Source: Amoebophrya sp. A120 (Eukaryota; Sar; Dinophyceae; Syndiniales; Amoebophryaceae). Taken from it: a DNA stretch of 64,000 nucleotides. The stretch's first letter is position 1; each line of letters begins with the position of its first letter. Shown here piece after piece: positions 61,701 through 64,000 of this stretch. Position numbers and translations under genes: made by a program. The notes beneath the pieces are model-generated. The model ran no database searches. It saw only the letters and a list, made by a program, of their open reading frames with translations, and had not been told where the DNA came from. Location: NCBI GenBank assembly GCA_905178155.1, contig CAJINV010000033.1, positions 84,736 through 148,735 of the forward strand, given 5' to 3'.

Positions 61701-63052
61701 TCTTCATCTTGTCTAGAAATGTTTTTCTAGTTGCTCTCCAAAAACCGGTTACAAATATGAAAATTCGGAAACAAACTGCAGAAAGATGATGCTACATATG
61801 GGTGGATCGAATGTTGTCTTCACCGCACCATCAAGAGGAAGAGGTACAACAAGGAGGCAGCGTGATCATGATCGATTCTGTGTTGTAGTAATAAATCGAA
61901 CGCCTTCAACTTCAACATAACATCTTCGACCAGGGCATGCGTTCCGACATCGGCTCCGCCCTGCACGGGGTTTCGCCTTCGGTTCCGAATTGGTACGAAC
62001 GAGTGGGCTACGACCTGTCCTACTTCATCATCATCACCACCGTGCTGATGAACGTGATTTTCGGTATCATTTTGGACACCTTCGGGTCCCTCCGGGACGA
62101 AACCCAACAGCGGGAGGAGTACATGAAAAATGTCTCCTTCATCTCCTGCCTGGACCGGTCGGAAATCGAGAAGGCAGCGAGCGTGTTGGAGAATCCAGAG
62201 ATCCGATATCCAGAAAAAAACACCCATCCGCATCCATTTTTTGCATGCCAAACACTGGACCTTATGCATGTTCTGCATGACAAACTGGAACTGGATGGGG
62301 ATGGGTGTTTTTTCCTGGATATCCGATCCGGGTTCAAGTACGTGGAGGAGCAAAAGCAAAACAAGTGGAACTATGCACGGCAATAAACATGTGGGCTGGG
62401 CCAGCATCTGGAAACAAGTTCGATACTTGTACAGCTATCTTCACCCTCTTTTGTTACACAAGAACACACTTTATTCACATTCGCATGCGGACTGCGTGTA
62501 ATGCGAGAGCGTTCTGGTGGAATAAACATAACGTTGTCATGTTTATTATTTGGCTGCATTTGATGGAAGTGTTTGCATCGATCATCCGCATCATGATTTT
62601 GGCATCGCAACTTCCTACACCCTGACCCAGATCTTCGATATTTGCATTTGATAGGAACTACCTGAACTACATGTTCTATCTTTTCCGGAAAGAAAAGGAG
62701 AACTACTCCGGTCCCGAGTATCCTTTGTAAATAAGTATCGCACTAGTATCGACTAAATTTCTGTTGCAGATAGATATGCGTGCCAAAGTTTTTTCTTAAG
62801 GTAAAGGTATTAAACCAAGAGCATGACAAGAAAGAACTCAAAGGTTTTTCATGCAGACCAAGAATCTTGTATGTGAATGCGATTTAGACGACACGACTAC
62901 TAGCGCGATAGTAGTTTTGCAAGGTCGATATCGAGTCCTACGTGGCAAACCTGATGAAGGAGGGCGACAGCTCCTGGCTTCCCATAGGAAAATGCCGGCT
63001 TGTCGACGCCGCAACGGCAAAAATCGAGGAGGCGCACCAGCATAAGAAGTGA
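37751..63052 (+). CDS. IP3-receptor/ryanodine-receptor family calcium-release channel
   Basis: About 48 exons join, without any stop, to 3032 codons when the assembly duplication is counted once. The N-terminus fits the IP3R suppressor/MIR region: GDVILLRV, RDCLFKVVCKLDYTAQREL, YGDTIQLFHIKSGKYLTV, WKKPICFRHLGSGRYLSV. A RIH domain follows (FCSCLGVPIQCQQQLV; MLTEMCLDRQ near residue 1013 matches the IP3R MCLDRQ motif), then the second RIH and RIH-associated regions (SNCYYETEV; IIEVLQGPCARNQ near 2290 matches QGPC). The channel domain starts about 2600 with several hydrophobic helices, a pore loop near 2860 and S6 with LMNVIFGIILDTFGSLR. The C-terminus (NYSGPESYVANLMKEGDSSWLP) aligns with [21 protein letters not shown] of animals. 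Such channels release Ca2+ from internal stores as tetramers. Six introns are GT-AG; about 41 are introners. Start chosen because MGDV/CLFKV sit at the usual distance. Confidence 0.92.
38491..38739 (+). mobile_element. Introner element, family M
   Basis: Begins TATGTCCGGCTTAGCGGGA, ends CCACCTGAGCCGGGTATA. Flanks TTTCC and TTCCG are shifted relatives. Element plus 5 bases out gives SAFPVRSFYKHKY in frame. Confidence 0.7.
39798..40008 (+). mobile_element. Introner element, family G
   Basis: Begins TATCGCAAGAAAAAAAC, ends CACATTTTTTTTCCTGGATA. Direct repeat TCGGC at 39793-39797 and 40009-40013. Confidence 0.87.
40431..40783 (+). mobile_element. Introner element, family A-like, diverged
   Basis: Begins TATCAATCGCAAATTATGG with GTCTGGTTCTGGAAGG, ends GTTGCAGTGCATA. 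Flanking pentamers (CTGCG, CGGAT) do not match; frame is kept by deleting element plus 5. Confidence 0.6.
40886..41147 (+). mobile_element. Introner element, family A (forward)
   Basis: Begins TATCGAATGTAAAAATG, ends CATTTTTGCATTTGATA. Flanks GACCG (40881-40885) and GACCA (41148-41152). Close relative of the copy at 13476. Confidence 0.9.
41393..41564 (+). other. Intron of uncertain type
   Basis: An intron must lie here to join the RIH-region exons. Removing 41393-41569 keeps frame, following the element-plus-5 rule (ends CCTATA then CGAAT), but no inverted ends are visible. The imperfect direct repeat GATGCGAAACCTCCTAT at its end is unexplained. Confidence 0.4.
41978..42220 (+). mobile_element. 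Introner element, family D
   Basis: Begins TATGAGAATGCACAAC, ends GTTGTGCACTCTCATA. Direct repeat GAGTA at 41973-41977 and 42221-42225. Confidence 0.9.
42282..42424 (+). mobile_element. Introner element, family C variant
   Basis: Begins TATGCATTGCAAAAACATC (like 18390) and ends TATTTTGCAAAGGATA. Flanks GCCGC (42277-42281) and GTCGC (42425-42429). Confidence 0.8.
43441..43660 (+). mobile_element. Introner element, family H
   Basis: Begins TATGGCGTTCTCAAACG and ends GTTGAAAACGCCATA with arms of about 35 bases. Direct repeat AAGCT at 43436-43440 and 43661-43665; no register gives GT-AG. Confidence 0.9.
43713..43974 (+). mobile_element. Introner element, family A
   Basis: Begins TATCAAATGTAAAAATG, ends CACTTTTGCATTTGATA. 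Direct repeat GGGCC at 43708-43712 and 43975-43979. Confidence 0.9.
44480..44506 (+). other. Candidate 27-nt GT-AG intron
   Basis: GTAAAC ... TCCAG separates HFQR from MFPPIPTV. Without removal the frame stops at TAA 44480-44482 region. See finding for the alternative that skips exon 44433-44479. Confidence 0.45.
44761..44919 (+). mobile_element. Introner element, family C, flanks diverged
   Basis: Begins TATCGTACTACAGTACGG, ends ACGATACTTTTGCAAACCATA (last 20: CGATACTTTTGCAAACCATA). Pentamers GAATG and CTCTC differ. Element plus 5 out keeps frame (VNAVSIDLVEQV). Confidence 0.65.
44958..45262 (+). mobile_element. Introner element, family A-like, diverged
   Basis: Begins TACCCATTGCAAATGTGCC with TGGGTCCCCCGGAA, ends TATTTGCAATGCATA. 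Flanks ATTGC and GATGC. Element plus 5 out keeps frame (VLRQITLKKF). Confidence 0.62.
45330..45732 (+). mobile_element. Introner element, family I
   Basis: Begins TATCAAAATGAAAAATCCCC, ends GGGATTTTCACTCTCGATA. Direct repeat CGGTC at 45325-45329 and 45733-45737. Confidence 0.87.
46279..46920 (+). mobile_element. Introner element, family A, enlarged by unrelated cargo
   Basis: Begins TATCAAATGCAAAAATG, ends CATTTTTGCAGTTGATA. Direct repeat GCGCA at 46274-46278 and 46921-46925. At 642 bp it is more than twice the usual size: about 46437-46800 holds sequence unlike other introners, including two 27-bp copies of GGCAGAGGCTAAAT... at 46706 and 46741. Confidence 0.87.
47270..47424 (+). mobile_element. 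Introner element, family C
   Basis: Begins TATGAATTGCAAAAGTATCG, ends GACTTTTGCACAGGATA. Direct repeat AGCCG at 47265-47269 and 47425-47429. Confidence 0.9.
47806..48063 (+). mobile_element. Introner element, family A
   Basis: Begins TATCAACTGCAACTATG, ends CATGTTTGCATTTGATA. Direct repeat CAACG at 47801-47805 and 48064-48068. Carries the GTCATGCAAAAACGCAGT module. Confidence 0.88.
48212..48980 (+). mobile_element. Introner element, family B, cut by assembly gap
   Basis: Left part of the element seen complete at 51536-52694; the right end is lost at the N run. Confidence 0.85.
48981..49080. other. Assembly gap of 100 N
   Basis: Exactly 100 N, the usual placeholder for a gap of unknown size. 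The flanking contigs overlap by 3224 bp, so the true gap is probably negative. Confidence 0.97.
49603..50244 (+). mobile_element. Duplicate of introner 46279-46920
   Basis: Assembly copy at offset 3324 with the same ends, repeat GCGCA and cargo. Confidence 0.87.
50594..50748 (+). mobile_element. Duplicate of introner 47270-47424
   Basis: Assembly copy at offset 3324, family C, direct repeat AGCCG. Confidence 0.87.
51130..51387 (+). mobile_element. Duplicate of introner 47806-48063
   Basis: Assembly copy at offset 3324, family A, direct repeat CAACG. Confidence 0.87.
51785..52664. mobile_element. Nested insertion inside a family B introner
   Basis: The 17-bp string AAAATCCCCATCTTGAC occurs at 51768-51784 and 52648-52664, bracketing 863 bp not found in other family B copies. 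It contains a four-fold AAGCACTTCGTAAAGAA repeat, a G-run/C-run hairpin near 51983-52010 and a GC-rich open stretch 52279-52551. Not recognised as a known element. Confidence 0.6.
51861..51929. repeat. 17-bp tandem repeat, four copies
   Basis: Units of AAGCACTTCGTAAAGAA, first one diverged. The assembly copy lies at 48537-48605. Confidence 0.88.
53415..53651 (+). mobile_element. Introner element, family H
   Basis: Begins TATGGCGTTCTCAAACG, ends TTTGAGAACGCCATA. Flanks TTCCT (53410-53414) and CTCCT (53652-53656). Second copy of the 43441 stem. Confidence 0.88.
53710..53921 (+). mobile_element. Introner element, family G
   Basis: Begins TATCACAGGAAAAAAGTG, ends CACTTTTTTCCCACGATA. Direct repeat TCACC at 53705-53709 and 53922-53926. 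Confidence 0.9.
54160..54382 (+). mobile_element. Introner element, unclassified stem
   Basis: Begins TATCCTACCGAAAAAAGC, ends CGTTTTTCGGTGTGATC; inner arms CTTGATGTGAAG and CTTTCACATCAAG face each other. Flanks TCCGA and TCTGA (54383-54387). Confidence 0.75.
54493..54802 (+). mobile_element. Introner element, family I
   Basis: Begins TATTACAATGAAAAATGCCC, ends GGCACTTTTCGCTGTAATA. Direct repeat TCGGC at 54488-54492 and 54803-54807; no register gives GT-AG. Confidence 0.88.
54900..55194 (+). mobile_element. Introner element, family A (forward)
   Basis: Begins TATGCATTGCGAAC, stem GATGTCTGGAAGG, ends TTTTTTGCATTTGATA. Flanks GCTAA and GCTAG (55195-55199). Confidence 0.82.
55350..55519 (+). 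mobile_element. Introner element, family C
   Basis: Begins TATGATCCTGTGCAAAAGT, ends ACTCTTGTATCAATGCATA. Direct repeat CGACG at 55345-55349 and 55520-55524. Confidence 0.85.
55616..55933 (+). mobile_element. Introner element, family A
   Basis: Begins TATCCACTGGAAGAACC then TGTCTGGGTCTGGAAAC, ends TGATTGCGATGCATA. Direct repeat GAAGT at 55611-55615 and 55934-55938. Confidence 0.85.
56043..56333 (+). mobile_element. Introner element, family B (reverse)
   Basis: Begins TATCCTGAAGAAAAACGTCC, ends GGACGTTTTATCTCAGAATA. Direct repeat CACAA at 56038-56042 and 56334-56338. Confidence 0.9.
56385..56547 (+). mobile_element. Introner element, family G
   Basis: Begins TATCGCAAGAAATGCGTG with TTACAGTTACAC, ends ACACTTTTTTCGTGTGATA. 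Direct repeat CCCAA at 56380-56384 and 56548-56552. Confidence 0.9.
56615..56790 (+). mobile_element. Introner element, family C-like, flanks diverged
   Basis: Begins TATCTTCTGATATTAG, ends ATACTTTTGCAGAGGATA. Flanks AACAG and TGGTC differ, but element plus 5 out keeps frame (GATELQDYFG). Confidence 0.62.
56816..57077 (+). mobile_element. Introner element, family A (reverse)
   Basis: Begins TATGGATTGTAAAAATG, ends CACTTTCACATTTGATA. Direct repeat TCGGC at 56811-56815 and 57078-57082. The core is the reverse complement of the copies at 13476, 40886 and 57134. Confidence 0.92.
57134..57395 (+). mobile_element. Introner element, family A (forward)
   Basis: Begins TATGCACTGCAAAAATG, ends CATTTTCGCATTTGATA. 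Direct repeat ACGAG at 57129-57133 and 57396-57400. Confidence 0.92.
57513..57818 (+). mobile_element. Introner element, unclassified stem
   Basis: Begins TATCGCGAGGGAAAATCC, ends GGATTTTTCTTCTTGATA. Flanks GTACG (57508-57512) and GTGCG (57819-57823). Confidence 0.78.
57916..58113 (+). mobile_element. Introner element, family C-like, flanks diverged
   Basis: Begins TATGCATTTTTGCAAAAGTG, ends ACTTTTGCAATGCATA. Flanks GGTTC and TACTC. Element plus 5 out joins TGG TTC to CGC ATG in frame. Confidence 0.7.
58791..59114 (+). mobile_element. Introner element, family A, flanks diverged
   Basis: Begins TATCACATGCAAATATGTTG with TCTGGCTCTGGGAGG, ends CATGTTTGCAATGTATA. Flanks TGCTC and TTCGA. Frame kept by deleting element plus 5. 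Confidence 0.72.
59249..59587 (+). mobile_element. Introner element, weak stem
   Basis: Begins TATCCACTGCAATAG, ends AGTTTCAATGCATA. Flanks TCGAT (59244-59248) and TCGAA (59588-59592). Confidence 0.7.
59663..59876 (+). mobile_element. Introner element, family E, diverged
   Basis: Begins TATCCTACAGAAAAAAGC, ends GCTTTTTTTTCCGTGTGACA. Direct repeat CTGGC at 59658-59662 and 59877-59881. Confidence 0.87.
60010..60287 (+). mobile_element. Introner element, family A
   Basis: Begins TATGCACCGCACATATG, ends CATATTTGCATTTGATA. Direct repeat TCGCC at 60005-60009 and 60288-60292. Followed by a 13-nt exon. Confidence 0.88.
60306..60455 (+). mobile_element. Introner element, family C
   Basis: Begins TATGCATTGCAAAAGTATCG, ends CGATACTTTTGCACAGGATA. 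Direct repeat GGAAA at 60301-60305 and 60456-60460. Confidence 0.9.
60516..60678 (+). mobile_element. Introner element, family C
   Basis: Begins TATGAATTGCAACAAAAGT, ends CTTGTGTAAAAATGCATA. Direct repeat ATCTT at 60511-60515 and 60679-60683. Confidence 0.85.
60753..61028 (+). mobile_element. Introner element, flanks diverged
   Basis: Begins TATCGAAGCGGAAAAAAAGC, ends AAATTCGAATTGCATA. Flanks AACGG and ACCTT. Element plus 5 out gives MLENGLKAVMIPIKS in frame. Confidence 0.62.
61146..61633 (+). mobile_element. Introner element, long, flanks diverged
   Basis: Begins TATCGCACGAAATAC, ends TTTTTTTTCTTGCGATA. Flanks ATTTC and TCCCT. Lies just before the pore loop; element plus 5 out gives RPDFEGACTNIAD in frame. 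Confidence 0.6.
62207..62321 (+). mobile_element. Introner element, family F, shortest in the window
   Basis: 115 bp. Begins TATCCAGAAAAAAACACCC, ends GGGTGTTTTTTCCTGGATA, with arms of about 30 bases. Direct repeat TCCGA at 62202-62206 and 62322-62326. Confidence 0.9.
62372..62653 (+). mobile_element. Introner element, family A-like
   Basis: Begins TATGCACGGCAATAAAC with CTGGGCCAGCATCTGG, ends ATATTTGCATTTGATA. Direct repeat GGAAC at 62367-62371 and 62654-62658. Confidence 0.85.
62719..62930 (+). mobile_element. Introner element, family C
   Basis: Begins TATCCTTTGTAAATAAGTATCG (first 20: TATCCTTTGTAAATAAGTAT), ends GTTTTGCAAGGTCGATA. Flanks CCGAG (62714-62718) and TCGAG (62931-62935). Confidence 0.82.
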
Positions 63053-64000
63053 AGTAGTAGCCTCGTGCTCGTACGAGGAATAAAAATAGAAGGGGCAGGC
63101 CGGGAAACTTCAAAAATGATCTTCGTCCTCCGTTGAAAATTGCTTTCCTCGAGCTCGACTTACACTTTGCCATGCAGGAAGATAGCTGCGAAATACTAGA
63201 ACGAAGTACTACACAGGAACTTAAGTATCAAAACTGTTATTTCCAGGAATGATCTTACTAAGCAAAATAACGTAAAAGAATCTGCGTCTAGAAGTTTCTA
63301 AAAAGATTGCCCTTGACGAAAGGCTGTGAAATAAATCTGCTGAATACTTTTGCATGCTTTCTCCAGTACAGACAACTTGATAGTAATAGAAACACAAGAG
63401 TCAGCATCTCGCTTGTGGGTCCGAATAGAGGTAAGTAGAAGTACACCTGTCGAGCTTTCGCTGCAATAGCGTTGAGTGACGAGGCTGTAATAATTTGTTT
63501 TCGCGGTGAATGATGTATACGAATCTTTTGGATGAACATGGGCCGGATAGAAGTAGGCTGTTCAATATTCAGTTTCTTTTGTAATCACACACCTGCAGTT
63601 GATGCCGTAAATCCTATTAACAAAAAGAAGCTGAGCAATTTCTTTTTCTGAATTCCAAAGGTGGTGACTGAAGAACTTGTAACCTTTTGGTACTATGAAA
63701 GCCGGCATGCCACATGGATAAGTATGTGCCCCCGTGTGTTTGGCAAGCTGCTCAACACCTTCTAAAGGGCACGTCGGGAAATGCAAGCTACAATTGCATT
63801 TGTAAAGAGGATGAAAATTAGAATTACAACATGATTTTTTCAAAGGCAGCCCACAGCTACTTACAACCTTCTCACCCGTCGTCTTTGAAGACAAAGTTTG
63901 GTGTGTAATCTTGAAAAAATGAAAAATCGTATCGTCGCTGAAAATCATATCGATAGCGCAGGAAAAATCTTTGCGGCGCACGTAGATGACCACCTGGAGA
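63053..64000. other. 3' flank of the channel gene
   Basis: No + strand gene. A minus-strand frame at 63562-63993 is described separately. Confidence 0.45.
63562..63993 (-). CDS. Possible minus-strand exon running off the window
   Basis: A 143-codon frame that is open to the right edge, with AG directly before GTGGTC on the minus strand as a possible acceptor. It reads VIYVRRKDFSCAIDMIFSDD and is Cys-rich. No family recognised; base composition is AT-rich like intergenic DNA, so it may be chance. If real it would break the one-strand gene order. Confidence 0.2.
   Translation of the reverse strand: MVIYVRRKDFSCAIDMIFSDDTIFHFFKITHQTLSSKTTGEKVVSSCGLPLKKSCCNSNFHPLYKCNCSLHFPTCPLEGVEQLAKHTGAHTYPCGMPAFIVPKGYKFFSHHLWNSEKEIAQLLFVNRIYGINCRCVITKETEY

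Overview
This is nuclear DNA of a eukaryote, and it fits a syndinean dinoflagellate of the Amoebophrya type. All eight recognisable genes lie on the + strand (a unidirectional cluster). Coding exons are GC-rich. The genes are broken by about 59 repeated, hairpin-ended, non-GT-AG insertions that look like the non-canonical 'introner elements' (IEs) reported from Amoebophrya genomes. The organism assignment is inference; gene identities come from protein motifs read by eye.

Layout: 1521-5216 SDA1 (60S ribosome biogenesis); 5945-6419 DAD1 (oligosaccharyltransferase subunit); 7031-14435 an AAAP amino-acid transporter with a giant cytoplasmic insertion; 16129-20080 a TrpF-like TIM-barrel protein with a His/Asp-rich N-terminus; 21146-28987 a large type I membrane glycoprotein; about 30019-30819 a hypothetical helical protein, 5' end unresolved; 32022-36898 a protein with a Cys2His2 finger and a J domain; 37751-63052 an IP3-receptor/ryanodine-receptor-type calcium channel in about 48 exons. 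Between genes I see no RNA genes.

Assembly problem: 45757-48980 is repeated as 49081-52304 (constant offset 3324) on the two sides of a 100-N gap, so the channel gene contains an unmerged contig overlap. Counting the duplicated exons once gives one open frame of 3032 codons.

Introner families, named here by stem sequence next to the ends: A (TGTCTGGGTCTGGAAG), B (ACGTCCCCACCCCAGAG), C (AGTATCGTACTAG), D (GAGTGCACAACTCCC), E (AGAAAAAAGCTGGCAGGG), F (AACACCCATCC), G (GTGTTACAGTTACAC), H (GGCGTTCTCAAACG), I (AATCCCCCCACCCC), L (CAGGTTTGAAATCGTC), M (CCGGCTYAG). Nearly all share one plan: TAT, 6-9 variable bases, a run of A, the family stem, a TTGTNATGC-like module, a core, then the mirror image ending in ATA. 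Each is followed by 5 bases that usually repeat the 5 bases before it (35 perfect, 12 with one mismatch, 12 diverged). Removing element plus 5 bases restores the reading frame in every case I traced. Families A and B occur in both orientations inside genes. Separate ordinary GT-AG introns (about 125-315 bp) coexist with them. The introner system is the most interesting content of the window.
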